From contig JAIUPT010000013.1 in the NCBI GenBank assembly GCA_022315425.1, positions 186,001 to 250,000 of the forward strand: a stretch of 64,000 nt of DNA. Reading direction: 5' to 3'. Positions 36,663 to 47,723 of this stretch are shown piece by piece (the stretch's first letter is position 1; each line of letters opens with the position of its first letter). The DNA comes from Pseudevernia furfuracea. Its lineage: Eukaryota; Ascomycota; Lecanoromycetes; Lecanorales; Parmeliaceae. Under the pieces are notes generated by a model, which saw only the letters and a program-made list of their open reading frames with translations, ran no database searches and had not been told where the DNA came from. A program made the translations under genes and the position numbers.

Positions 36663-37830
36663 ATGCCTTCCATGCATCTTTCTCAAATCCGAAGATGGCT
36701 TTTACAGTCCCCGCCTGTTGAGTGGAGCATAATGCAGATCCGCGAGCTCCTGATCGGTGCCCTGCGGCAGGGACCTATACCTCAACATGTAGCCTTCGTG
36801 ATGGATGGAAACAGACGCTTTGCAAGGACGCACGGGATAGAGACTTTGGAAGGACACAACTTGGGGTTTGAAGCATTGGCGCGAGTGAGCGGCCGATTCA
36901 ACATCTGGACACCCAGCAATTGAGCTGACATGCTTGACTTTGTGTCAGGTCCTCGAAGTCTGCTACAAATCTGGCGTCAAAGTCGTCACAATCTACGCTT
37001 TTAGCATCGAGAACTTCAAGCGGTCGAAGTACGAAGTCGACGCGCTCATGGAAATGGCAAAAGTAAAGCTATCACAATTGGCACAGCATGGCGACTTGCT
37101 AGACAGGTACGGAGCCTGCATTAGGGTCCTGGGGCAACGAGAGCTCGTGAAGCCAGACGTTCTCAAAGCTGTTGATCGAGCCGTTGCCATGACGGAGCAC
37201 AACAAAGATGCGATTCTGAATATCTGCTTCCCTTACACCTCCCACGACGAAATCACCACGGCCATACGCGACACCGTGATCGATTACTCAAAACCTCTTG
37301 CCTCACAAAATCGTTCTTTCTCCGAGTCGCATATCGCCCATACCATCCGATCTCGACGTCTCTCAGCTGGCAATTCGAAGGCTGGATCGCATTCTCCGTC
37401 CTTGGGCGCTACTTCCGACACGGAAGATTCGGTTCCATCGGCTTCTTCCTCTACCACTTTGCATCCTGACTCTCCATCCGATCCATTGCCTTTAGATGAC
37501 GATGGAGATGCCAAGTATCGCGAAACATATCCCGATCCTGAAAGCATCACAAGTCAGATTTTGAATGATCACATGTATACGGCCGGCCTTCCTCCTTTGG
37601 AGCTGCTAGTGCGGACGTCTGGGGTGGAGAGACTCAGCGATTTTCTGCTTTGGCAATGTCACCAAAATACGGAAATTGTGTTTTTGGAAACCCTGTGGCC
37701 TGAACTTGACCTGTGGACGTTCCTACCCGTATTGGTGGAATGGCAGTGGAAGCGGCGAAAAGGAGTTGAGAGACATATGGGGGTCCGCAACCATAGTGAT
37801 GATAGGCCCCTGAAGATCAAGGACCGATGA
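36663..37830 (+). CDS. Dehydrodolichyl diphosphate synthase (cis-prenyltransferase, Rer2/Srt1 type)
   Basis: Elongates farnesyl diphosphate with isopentenyl diphosphate in cis to make dolichol precursors for glycosylation (family knowledge). Exons 36663-36884 and 36949-37830; 367 aa; join FEALAR/VLEVCYKSGVKVVT. Motifs: HVAFVMDGNRRFA with the catalytic Asp at about residue 47, GFEALA, TIYAFSIENFKRS, and RTSGVERLSDFLLWQ near the C-terminus, followed by FLETLWPELDLW. A Ser/Pro/Asp insertion of about 80 aa (about 215-290) precedes the last motif; such linkers are seen in fungal members. The start is the first ATG after the upstream frame (36663); a second Met lies three codons later. Confidence 0.93.
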
Positions 37831-38966
37831 TGCCCATGGCTAGGGCATAGATGGAAATAGAAATTTTCCTTTCGCATACCCTACGCTTGCTCCGTTCTGT
37901 CGCATGTTTTCATGCATTTGATTCTGACCTGCATCGGACGTAGGGCCCGGAATACCGGCAAATCTTCCATCCATACCCAACTTGCCATCAACCGACTAGC
38001 TTGTGACAAATAGGTGTAGGTACTCGTTTCCCAATAGGCCTATTCAGAGACGAGGCTAAACCCGAGCCATCACGATACGTTGAGGGAATTCTACCAGGGA
38101 GGTTTCACTTTCAGCTTCAGTCTCGCCGCAACATGCACCTCGGATAGTGGAGATACGACGGTATGGAAAATTGGGCGTTTCTGCTCTGCAGTGAACATGG
38201 ATTGAATCCTCGATTGGCTTCTCCGTGTGGGTGGTGCATGGTGCAAGAACCCTTCAGTCCTTTTTCCGTGTGAGTGCATATGATGATCCTACGTTTCTTT
38301 TCCGTGCGAGTGCATAATCATCCCTCATTCCTTCTCCAGTGTGAGTGCAATGTGCATCGGATGATGGGAAAGGCGTGAATTTCAAGGATTCAGCCCTAAG
38401 GCCAAGACATTTTACGCGACAAAATCAAATGGAGGGGTCAGACTGAGATGGTAAGGTTTGCGATGGTTCATTAACTTATTATAAGGTACCTACCTATTGA
38501 TTTCCGTGATCCGTCACACCCTTCGATAAGCAGCACGAATAATTTGAAAGCCTACCTTTGCAGTTTATTTATTCTCTCTAAGGGTGCGAATTAATATGCT
38601 TGTTGTTCTCGATCCATCTATTCTGATCCCATGTGTAAGGTACGTATAAGGTTACGTACAGTATATAGCCGTTATGCGAGTCGATTAATTCAGCTTAGCA
38701 TATCGTTATGTACCTTATCTTGAGGCTCGGTTCTTATTTCCGGAAATTGCCGGCTTGGCAAAAAACGATATGATGAAACAGTGCCTCGTGCCTTGCTTTC
38801 TACACCCGTTTGCGCCGTTGACTTGGAATCCAGAGCGGAATCCAAAAATGAAAATTAATGACCTCAGCAAATCCACCAGGCTACTGTATATCTATATCCT
38901 TGACGACAAAATGCATTTCACCATCCACTCCGCACTTGCTTCCGGCATCTGCTCCGAGTCACCACA
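37831..38966. other. Intergenic region
   Basis: No gene. It contains a degenerate three-copy repeat (separate entry) and an AT-rich part (about 38450-38720). Confidence 0.5.
38255..38352. repeat. Degenerate three-copy repeat with core GTGAGTGCA
   Basis: Three copies spaced about 30-40 bp, each reading CCTT/TCTT-TTCC-GTG(T/C)GAGTGCAtaat-like. Cores at about 38268, 38304 and 38340. No known element recognised. Confidence 0.6.
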
Positions 38967-40523
38967 ATGCTCTCTTTTTGCCAGCTTCGACGCAGTCTCG
39001 GTCTTCTGATTTTCCCTTTCATTATCCTCACAGCTCTAATCATTACACAAACTGGCCTTCGCCGTAGCATTCCCGGCCCACTCGGACGTATCAAAGAATC
39101 CACACCTAATGTCAAACCGACACCTCTTTATAAATCTATCTCAACCCCCGCTCCTACACCCATTGTAGATGCATTTCCTCTCGCAGCATCCGCGAAATCC
39201 CCAGCTGACCTCCCTCCCATCCCACCCTGGAATACACCTCCCACTCCTCACGTCAATGAATCCACTCCACTCTTCATTGGCTTCACGCGCAATTGGCCTC
39301 TCCTTCAACAGACTGTCGTATCCTACATCACAGCAGGATGGCCTCCAGAAGACATCTACGTGATCGAGAACACTGGAGTCATGCATTCGAATTCCAATAA
39401 CCTTCTCACCCTCCAAAATCCTTTCTATCTTGACCATCACCGCTTGATCGACATCTTACGTGTCAATGTCATCTCTACGCCCACTCTCTTCACTTTCGCC
39501 CAGTTGCAAAATTTCTACACATTCACAGCACTGGAGAACAACTGGTCGCATTACTGGTGGGCCCACATGGACACGGTCGTTCTCAGCGATGAGGACTGGA
39601 ATGGTGAACCCTACAAGTCGCTCTATATGCGCGCTCTAGATGCTTTACGAGAAACGCTGGATCCCGCCTGGGGTCCACTTGCTACACGGTGGTTTGCCTA
39701 CGACAAGCTAGCGCTGGTGCGTACCCAGGCATTCGTGGATATCGGGGGATGGGATACTATGATTCCCTTCTACATGACTGACTGCGATATGCATGAACGG
39801 CTGTGGATGAGGAAATTTAGGATCGAAGGCGCGGACGCAGGAAGGGTGTGGGATGTCCATACCTCTCTCGACAATCTAGAGCGATTGTACAAACGCGGTG
39901 GTGATCCTCCAAAGGCGATGGCGAAGAGAGAAGGCACCACAAAAATCCTGCCTAGGGAGCCAGAAGTCCAGCGCAACTCTGCCGCCTATCAGGAACTCGT
40001 GCAGAGCCTCAACGTGTTGCAGGACCTCAAATCGAATTCTGAAGGCGGCCGAAACACTTGGCAAGCACGGCAGCGAGGTACGCAAATTTCCGAGTTATTC
40101 TTTCCCTATTTTGTACCAAAACGTGAGCCGCAAGACATAGTTCTGGAGCAAAGCCCTACTCCTACTCTTGAGATCTGCTTAATTAACCCGGGTTTCGTGT
40201 CTTGATTAAACAATGCTGACTCCGAAATGTGTTCAGGAGGCCAAGGCGAACCTTTTTATAGAGACCCCGAGGGCTTTGAAAAGGGGATTTGGATGTGGAT
40301 GGACTTTGGTCGCGACGTTTATGCAGAAAAGTGGGGCAGAGGGCCATGTGACCTCAGGGAAGCAGGATTGGTAGAAGAAGATGCATGGAGGGTTGTGAAG
40401 GACTGGGAGCATCCCGACGTTCAGAAGAAATTCAGGCTCGATAGGGAAAAGGAAGTCAAAGAGCGAGTGTCCAAGGACAGGGCAGAAGGGAAGAAGAGAA
40501 CGAAGGAGAAGCCTTTTGCATGA
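38967..40523 (+). CDS. Type II membrane glycosyltransferase-like protein
   Basis: Exons 38967-40077 and 40237-40523, 465 aa; intron GTACGC..TTCAG; join RQR-G/GQGEPFYRDPEG. The N-terminal cytoplasmic stub is short, with a signal-anchor helix at about residues 10-30 (LGLLIFPFIILTALII) and then a Pro/Thr-rich stem, the layout of a Golgi glycosyltransferase. The luminal part has a GT-A-like pattern: FIGFTRNWPLLQQTVVSYI, IYVIENTG, WWAHMDTVVLSDEDW and MTDCDMHERLW, where the Asp-x-Asp at about 271-273 may bind metal and sugar nucleotide. I do not recognise the exact family; activity and substrate are inferred from layout only. The C-terminus is highly charged (KEVKERVSKDRAEGKKRTKEK). Confidence 0.75.
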
Positions 40524-41000
40524 AACGTTTGAAAAAGCTCATGCAGCTATTTTGTGTCGCCGAGCGGTCCGGGTTTCTGAAGAAAGAGCAAACAGTAGCA
40601 ATGGCGTTTGAGGTTCAAGTACGCACGTATACCCAAGGGGAAGTCGGTTTCGGTACATAGCAGCAAATGTATTCTTTATGACAGTTGTGTCATAACTTTC
40701 CTTGCAACTCCCCTCGTCTGATGAACCAGACAAAAGTTATAGCAGTAAAGTTTGAGCCTCGAGTCCAGACAATTCTTTTTTAAATCCGAAAAGCCGAGCC
40801 CATGTATCGACCGCCGCTTTCAAGTGACGTTTTTGCATTTTGCGCTACACGCACTTTTGATATTATTCTTACTTACAGCCTACTGACCTTCTCCAACACT
40901 TATACGCGAGTCAATGCTGGTAGTTGACTATAACGCTATGCTGCCTTCTCATTTCATGAAGCGAGCCTAGTATTCCTTGCCCAAGAGGCCTTCTCCAAAT
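40524..41000. other. Intergenic region
   Basis: 477 bp holding the promoter of the following gene; an upstream in-frame TAG at 40968-40970 (also a possible splice acceptor) precedes the first ATG. Confidence 0.4.
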
Positions 41001-44000
41001 ATGTTCTCCTACCTTCATGGCATACGGCCCAACAACAGACGCTCAGTTGTCCCACAAGCTGCAGCTCCTCCCCACAATACTACTTCACGATACTATCATG
41101 AAGGTCCCCCACCAAGCCAAGGTCCTTCGACCTTCACCTTGGATCCTCCACGTCCACAAACCTCTCAAGCCAACAGTCGCAATGGATCGCCCGTCTCACC
41201 CAATCCTCCCATATTACCACCAATCCCTCGCGTGGCTTCACAAAGAGAGTCAGAAAGAGTAGAGGACATAGATGCTTGGGTTCGCAGAGAAGGCTCTGCA
41301 CCTTCGGAACTCCAAAAGCCCCCCCAACAACAAGCTCCCTCAGTCTCACCAATCCCTGTGCCAGGCACCAGCTACAGTACCTCGATGGCACCGAAAGATC
41401 GCCCGCACAGAACATCTAGAGGCTTTGTAACAGAGCAATCACCGTTTCATCCGAACCAAAATCAACCTCAGGCCGCTACAGGCAGGCCAAGGCGGCCGAT
41501 AGATGCAGCTTACGAGTCTATGCGGTCTTACAGTGAGCCGCTTCACCGGCAATCCTTAGAAATGCAGCAAGCAAATCGACCGTTTATACCTGAACCCTCA
41601 CGTCACCCTCCTCCACCACCACCGCCAAAGTCCTCCCATCACGAACCTGAACCCCAACGGCAGGCCCCACCTCCACCTGGTAAAGCACCTCAGCAAGCGC
41701 AGCCAACGGCGAGTCAAAATCGTCATAGCAAGGCTAGGCTGAATCTCCTCAATCCAATGTCTCTTCTGGCGCGTCGAAGGTCATCTCAAGCAGTGGAAGA
41801 AGCACACTCACAGAATCAAACCACATCTGGCATGCAGCTGCCGGATGACTATGACCCAAGGATACGTGGGAAATTGGTTCACGACTTCAGTGCTCCTCGA
41901 CCAGGCCGTAAGAACTCGTCCAGTGAGTCCAGTATACCAACAGCACAAACCAAGGAGAAAAGAGGGTCTTCGGAAATTAGCCAGAAGAAAATCTCCCCAA
42001 ACCCAGGCTCCTCATTCCCAGAGGACGAAAGCCCGAGCAGCACCGAGAGAGAGCACACTCCAGTCTTCAAGGAGAACTTTGAAGACAATGTACAGCCATG
42101 GCGTGACGATCTTGACAGTCCCGCCAAACGGCGGACTTCGGCATTCGTGTACAAGATGTCTCTCCAAGAGTCTCAGCCAGAACCAGATCGATCGTCCTTG
42201 CCGGCTTTCGCACGCGCTTTGCCTCCGAAAGTGCCGCCAAAAGACGTTCAAACAATTTCAAGTAGTATTGATGCCATCCGAAAAACCGCTTCCCCCTCTC
42301 CAAGGCCTCCTCTTGAGAAGGTGCTGGAGGATCCCCTTCCAAATCAAGAATCCGCAAAACCATTCCCAGCTACACCGCCACCGAAAACTCGATCTCGATC
42401 AACTTCGCTTTCCGATGCTAACTTCGATGGACCAGGATCTCCACGTCGCTACAAAAGCAATGCGTCCCGTTTCAGTTTTGACCTTGCCGGCGTAGGCTCA
42501 GCTGCTCAGGAACAGCTACTGGAAGAGGGACACCGACAGCAGAAGGCCAAGCGAAAACAACGTGAAAGCGTACTGTCTGATGGCAACGAAACGTATGACG
42601 AGGATGAATATGCTGATTACGATGACATGGATGACGATGGTGGCTTGGAAGAAAAGATCCCGGGCGTTAACGCTGATGATGAAGACTTCGAAATGCCTCT
42701 CATACAAAAAGGCACGGAGATGAGCTTTATATCACCCAACAAGTCTTCGTTTGACAGCGCCTCAAGTCCCGTGAGCACAGGCCTCACGTCACCGGGTACG
42801 CCGCACGACAGTCAAAGTCAGCCCAATGGCTTTATAGTCTCTAATCCATCGCCCAAATTAGCCCGGCGACACCTTGAGGTATCTCAGATTTCTTTGAAGG
42901 AAAACAGCTCGCGTCCGAAATCCGTCCCTGGTGTAGCAAGTGACCCGAGTTTTGATGTCCAATCCCTGCCAAGAGAGATTGCATCCGAGAGCAATTTGGC
43001 TGGTCTGCCAAGCCGTTATGAATTTCAAGATGATGATGATATGTACTTCGATGATGGAATGATCGAAGACTTTGATGATGGAGAGAATCAAGGTTTTGAT
43101 GAATCAGTGTTCGATGACGATACCAGCAGAGTATACGGACTGCCACTGAGAGACTTAAAGCCCCTACCAACGCCTCAAACCCCAGATAACCTCATGATAA
43201 GCCAGGCCAAAGGACAAGAAACTCATGTGGCTCGCCAATTCTCGAGCGATCATGATGTTAGAAATCCTACCCTGCCAGAACCGCCAGAAGATGATGCTAC
43301 TGCGGCCGAGCTGATGGACTCAGTGACAGATCTGAAGCAGCCGACACGAGGAAGTTTTAGTCAAGCTGCTGGTCTCACACAAGACAATCTGGGTCTACAT
43401 GATCAACTAGCAATGGCGGCTAATCAAGCAGAGCTCGCTGGAAGGTTTCAGCGGTCCCACAGCCTGGCAAGCACCTACGAGTCTAACGACGGTTTTGATC
43501 CTTCGGCGCAGATGCATCCGTATAACAACCACATGGCCTTGCCTGTGAACAACTTTTCAGGCCCTGGTATGGATGGAGACGCCGAAGATTTCGCCTTTGA
43601 TGACGCCAACATTGGCTTCGACGATGAAGAAGCCGACGATACAATCATTGCGGCCGCCAATGCCGAAGCTCTCGAAAACGACGATGACGGGTTCTACGGC
43701 CAAGAGTTTGGTTTCTTCGCCCGTGCATCCGGTTCCAGCGAATCCGAATATGTCCATGGTGGTTACTTTGGCCCCCGGGCGCTCGAGGGTATCCACAGGA
43801 TGAACAGCGGCCGTAAAAACAAAGATCCCAGTCTCACACCAATCACGGAGCGGAGCGAATGGAGCAACCGCAACTCCGCCATCTCGCTTGCGATGCACGG
43901 CTACCCGCTTTCAGCGCAGTATCCGTCGACCCCGCAACTAGCGAGCTTAATGAACCTGCCCGAAGATGAGATGTCGCTCGAAGCACTGCAGAAATTGCGT

Positions 44001-44522
44001 CGTGGAGCTTGGGGTGGCAGTAATGGTAGTTTGCGAAGTAGCAACAATAGCCAAAACAGCGGCTCACCGTTAACCTATCTCCCGCCAGGCATGAACGTTC
44101 CGTCGCTGCTACCACCAGCGAACAGTAATGGCCATATTGTCAACGCCAGCAACCAAAACCTCGCAGGCTCTTTCCACAGCTTTTCTTCCAGCAACGGGCA
44201 TCCGTCCTCAGCCGAGAGTGATCCTTCTCCTTTGCGCGAAAGTCCCACTATAACCCTCTCGACCTCTCAGCCCGGCCTCTACATACAACATCCGATGGGT
44301 CCGCCACCGTCTCAACCAGTTGACAATACCTCGCCGGTAAGGAAGAGTGCCGTCGTTGGAAAAAGCCCTTGGGCGCCGAGCCATAGTAGAAATAGCAGTG
44401 GAGCGGAAAGTGTGAGTTACAGGGAAGAAGGCGGAAAGTGGGTATGCGAGAAACGAAGAGTGGATGCGACGGGGGAGATAGAGGTGCTCGGGAGGAGTGT
44501 TGTTGAAGGAGGAAGGATATGA
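41001..44522 (+). CDS. Large conserved-looking, mostly disordered protein of unknown function
   Basis: Single exon, 1173 aa from the ATG at 41001 (MFSYLHGIRPNNRRSVVP); an upstream non-coding or short exon cannot be excluded. Composition is Ser/Pro/Asn/Asp-rich with little predicted order. Segments that look conserved: HSKARLNLLNPMSLLARRRS followed by YDPRIRGKLVHDFSAPR (about 250-300), a very acidic block with several DDD runs (about 675-715), FGPRALEGIHRMNSGRK and NRNSAISLAMHGYPLSAQ (about 925-985), and a basic C-terminus with REEGGKWVCEKRRVDATGEIEVLGRSVVEGGRI read in two parts. No enzyme motif, signal peptide or transmembrane segment. I think related proteins exist across Pezizomycotina but cannot name a function. 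Confidence 0.85.
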   Translation: MFSYLHGIRPNNRRSVVPQAAAPPHNTTSRYYHEGPPPSQGPSTFTLDPPRPQTSQANSRNGSPVSPNPPILPPIPRVASQRESERVEDIDAWVRREGSAPSELQKPPQQQAPSVSPIPVPGTSYSTSMAPKDRPHRTSRGFVTEQSPFHPNQNQPQAATGRPRRPIDAAYESMRSYSEPLHRQSLEMQQANRPFIPEPSRHPPPPPPPKSSHHEPEPQRQAPPPPGKAPQQAQPTASQNRHSKARLNLLNPMSLLARRRSSQAVEEAHSQNQTTSGMQLPDDYDPRIRGKLVHDFSAPRPGRKNSSSESSIPTAQTKEKRGSSEISQKKISPNPGSSFPEDESPSSTEREHTPVFKENFEDNVQPWRDDLDSPAKRRTSAFVYKMSLQESQPEPDRSSLPAFARALPPKVPPKDVQTISSSIDAIRKTASPSPRPPLEKVLEDPLPNQESAKPFPATPPPKTRSRSTSLSDANFDGPGSPRRYKSNASRFSFDLAGVGSAAQEQLLEEGHRQQKAKRKQRESVLSDGNETYDEDEYADYDDMDDDGGLEEKIPGVNADDEDFEMPLIQKGTEMSFISPNKSSFDSASSPVSTGLTSPGTPHDSQSQPNGFIVSNPSPKLARRHLEVSQISLKENSSRPKSVPGVASDPSFDVQSLPREIASESNLAGLPSRYEFQDDDDMYFDDGMIEDFDDGENQGFDESVFDDDTSRVYGLPLRDLKPLPTPQTPDNLMISQAKGQETHVARQFSSDHDVRNPTLPEPPEDDATAAELMDSVTDLKQPTRGSFSQAAGLTQDNLGLHDQLAMAANQAELAGRFQRSHSLASTYESNDGFDPSAQMHPYNNHMALPVNNFSGPGMDGDAEDFAFDDANIGFDDEEADDTIIAAANAEALENDDDGFYGQEFGFFARASGSSESEYVHGGYFGPRALEGIHRMNSGRKNKDPSLTPITERSEWSNRNSAISLAMHGYPLSAQYPSTPQLASLMNLPEDEMSLEALQKLRRGAWGGSNGSLRSSNNSQNSGSPLTYLPPGMNVPSLLPPANSNGHIVNASNQNLAGSFHSFSSSNGHPSSAESDPSPLRESPTITLSTSQPGLYIQHPMGPPPSQPVDNTSPVRKSAVVGKSPWAPSHSRNSSGAESVSYREEGGKWVCEKRRVDATGEIEVLGRSVVEGGRI

Positions 44523-45939
44523 CAAGGTAGTGATGTACTGGTGAATATACTGAAAGGATGTTAAATATGGGAGGTCCACATTATCGATCAGCGAGGAGCT
44601 TACACGACTTTGAGACCGATAATGTGTTTTTAGAGATACCCAGCGGTGGATTACTCACTCGCTTTTGCTACGTACTTGGCTGGTTGTCATATAATCTTTT
44701 CAAGAGGTGATGGTGATTGCAATTATATAACATAATAATTAATTGATCCCTGGTAGTACCAATTTGCACCTCCCTTTATTTTCGGGCCCATCACCCTTTC
44801 CGCCTACGAAACAGCTCCACACCCCCGTTCATTATTAGCCACCTCGGATCCAGGTCTTTTCTAACCCAAATAGCAAGAGCATACCTTACCTTACACGGCA
44901 GCAGGCTAAACTATACCTAGAGTATGAAGAAGAAGAAGAAGAAACCCCCCCATCCATCAAGTCTCGAAAAATCAAAAAGTTTCTTCAGCACCCACACATG
45001 CCTTTCCGCCAAAAACCGGTCTCCACGGAGGAAAATGGGGGGGCCATGACACTAGAATGGCTCTCCTACTGCTGTGGGAAAAAAGGGGGGGGATGTGTAT
45101 ATCCCATACCGAATGCCCCCTCCCCTGTTCATGGCGACCACTTACTTGGACGTGTGTCGTACGGACTCTGCCACTTTTTTTCCGTGTGGGTCGAGGGAAG
45201 GAAAGCGGGTTGGAGCGCGGGGGGCGGAGCGGTGTTACATACATAGGAAGGGGAGGGAAAGTGGGGGGGGGGGGGGTGGTTGTGTGTATTCGATGTTTCT
45301 ACGATGTAGTGTAGATAGAGTAGATACAGCCCTCGTACCATTTCATTTTTGGCGCACGACCTTGCATAGCGTGTGTGCGAAAGGTGTGTGTGCATGATGC
45401 GTACGTACTGACTGGAAAGGGGGTTGTGGATAATAATATGACAAAGGAGAAACAAGTAGTCGGGGGGGGGGGGAAGGAAAGGCCGGGGGGGGGGAAGCAT
45501 GTTTCCTAACTCTGGTGACGATCGTCGATCCAACACGTTATACGAAAAATGTTCGTCACTTTCCCCCCTTCACTGAAGTCCGCTCTCTCAACACCACCAT
45601 CAACAGGTGGTGGCGTCGATGATCGATGCATGATGGATGATTGGCCAGCGGCTAGGCAGTACTTATCCCCCAGCCTCACCGGAATCCCACCTTCCCTCTT
45701 GAGCTGATCGTCCGAGAACCCTTTACGGTTTACCTCAAACGTCTTCAGATAATTCTACAACGTGCTTCAAACGCTCATGGCAGATCGGTTTTTCCGGGTG
45801 GACCCGCAGCGTTGTGGTCGGCCATGGACTCTGGTACTTTCCTCAATCTCCGAGCAGTGCGTTCAGAATTGCCTATGGCCTTCACCTCTTCGGGATCTAG
45901 GTATTTCATGATTAGGGCGTTAGGCGTGTTGGCGCACCA

Positions 45940-46060
45940 CCAGAGGCGCATCCCCAAAGTCGCGTCACCAAAGGCGCATGTCCTTCATCAAAGGCGCATG
46001 TCCTCCACCAAAGGCGCATCACCAAAATCGCATCCAAAATTAGCGTTATTCAAACGCGCA
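45940..46060. repeat. AAAGGCGCAT minisatellite-like cluster
   Basis: Copies of (A/C)AAAGGCGCAT alternate with TCC/TCACC linkers, with a local period of 20 bp between 45970 and 46019. Related degenerate copies (AAAGCGCACCGCAT, AAAAGGCGCAT) recur at about 46931-46975. Confidence 0.8.
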
Positions 46061-46496
46061 TTTCTTGACCCTGGACATCTATCATTTCGCATGCAAATCA
46101 CACAGATCCCCGTACGTCTACCCTAGCATCAGCAACCTTTTTTGCCCAATTCCGCAACACCACCATCATCGACCAGCAAAAAAACGAACATGGCAAAATA
46201 GTCACCAGTCGAATGTGAAAGCTCTGCCAAACAAACCTCAGCCTCATCATCAAAGCCATGTTCTCTCTCAAAAACGTGTCGAACGAAGCCCCTCGGCGGT
46301 CATCTCGTCCGCTTCTTCCGCTCCGTCCCGCACACTCGCAGCAGCAGCAGCAGCAGCGGGAAAGGCCCATGGGGACTCAACCAACCGGGCTGGGCTGAAG
46401 CAGGCTTGCTGCTTAGAGTAGAGTGTAGAAGGCTGAAAAGGGGACGGACGCTTGTGCGGAAGCGGCGCGCGAGAGAGAAAGAGAAAAAGCCCCGGC

Positions 46497-46521
46497 TCGG
46501 GGCTCAGGGCTCAGGGCTCAG
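46497..46521. repeat. GGGCTCA tandem repeat
   Basis: Three tandem copies of the 7-mer, just downstream of a GA-rich stretch. Confidence 0.8.
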
Positions 46522-46719
46522 CAAAGCAAACGAGTCGATACGTTTTCGGAGGCGTTGGGTTTCCCATCATCCTGAACGGTGTGAGTGCAATAATAGCGAA
46601 TCTCGCTGGCAATTTTGCAAAAAGGGGGGGTTTTCAATTTGGCATGAAGAAAGGTGGTGCTAGGCCACAACGACCCGTCTCTGGGTACTCTTATCAATGA
46701 GAAGAGGCATGGCGGTCGA

Positions 46720-46746
46720 GGGGGGGGGCAAAAAACCCCCCCCCCC
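46720..46746. repeat. G9 / C11 inverted repeat (potential hairpin)
   Basis: Nine Gs, then CAAAAAA, then eleven Cs: a perfect G:C stem of 9 bp with a 7-nt loop. Confidence 0.85.
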
Positions 46747-47723
46747 GGTCAAGACTTCAGTGAAAGCTTCGTTTTCTTGTCGATTGGGGAAGTTACGGAC
46801 AGCAGCGAAGCTAATTGGTTGCGAATTGTGGGAAAGGTATGAAGGTAATGCTACGGTACGAAAGTCCATGTTTGCATGCTAAGTAAAGATCTCCATGCCA
46901 AGAAACGTCGACGCTTTTGAATACTTACGCTAAAAGCGCACCGCATCAGAGTCGCATCACAAAAGGCGCATAGGGCAAAGACCGCACTGTGGTGATGATC
47001 GCAGTGATATGGGTATACGAAGACAACAAGCCAAGGTAGTTTTTGGGCGGATTTCCGATGTTTGAGACGTCAAGAAAGTAAGCGACGATCAGGTTTTCGT
47101 AGAGTAAGTGCAGGGCCAGCCGGAATAACTTATACTCCGTGGCGACTTTCTACGGGGCCTTCTAGCCCGGTATCCCAAATCCTCCAATAGATCCCGCGAC
47201 CCAGCTGAATGTGGGCTTGCCCGACAGAGCAGCCCGTTTCTCTCGACAGGATTGACTTACCGGAAGTCTGGTCTTGCGAATGCGCCAAGTGGTCTGCAGC
47301 AATGTCAGCGACCTTTCTCCTCGCGTGTCAGGTCGTCTGCGTCAGCCTTTTCAGCCGGCTCTCTCCTATGTTCTATATGGATCATTTTGGGTTCTGAGTG
47401 CGTCTCCATCGAGGCCGGCTCTGACGCTGTATTGATCCACTCAAAGACCCTTTCTTTACGTGTCTCTTCGGATAACGTCGATTTCAAACTCTCTTCCTGA
47501 TGCTCCGCCCTTGAGTGCTACGACGCTATAGTGAGGGGATGCATTAGCTTGTTGCATCTGTCGGATTGTCGTACAATTTAAACCCCTCACTCAGCCTCAC
47601 AGTGTGGGTAGCCGCATGAAGAAGGAGTCCTTGCAAAACTCGCTCCTCTTAAGCTGGGAACATCATTGAGCGAAGCAGTCAGCGTTTTCTGGGCCGCTAT
47701 AAAAACAACGCTACTATAGATCA

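Larger units (their letters stand above)
44523..47723. other. Low-complexity gene desert
   Basis: About 3.2 kb without a supported gene. It has poly-G runs (about 45074-45087, 45263-45276, 45461-45474, 45484-45494), a (GAA)n run at about 44926-44943, GGCGCAT repeats, a GGGCTCA triplet repeat and a G-run/C-run hairpin. Confidence 0.55.

Noticed and set aside
45812..46126. 104-codon plus-strand frame with repeated peptides
   Set aside because: The repeats come from the AAAGGCGCAT minisatellite; no start context or domain.
46497..46521. GGGCTCA repeat as a possible telomere-like sequence
   Set aside because: Does not match the usual fungal TTAGGG repeat and has only three copies.
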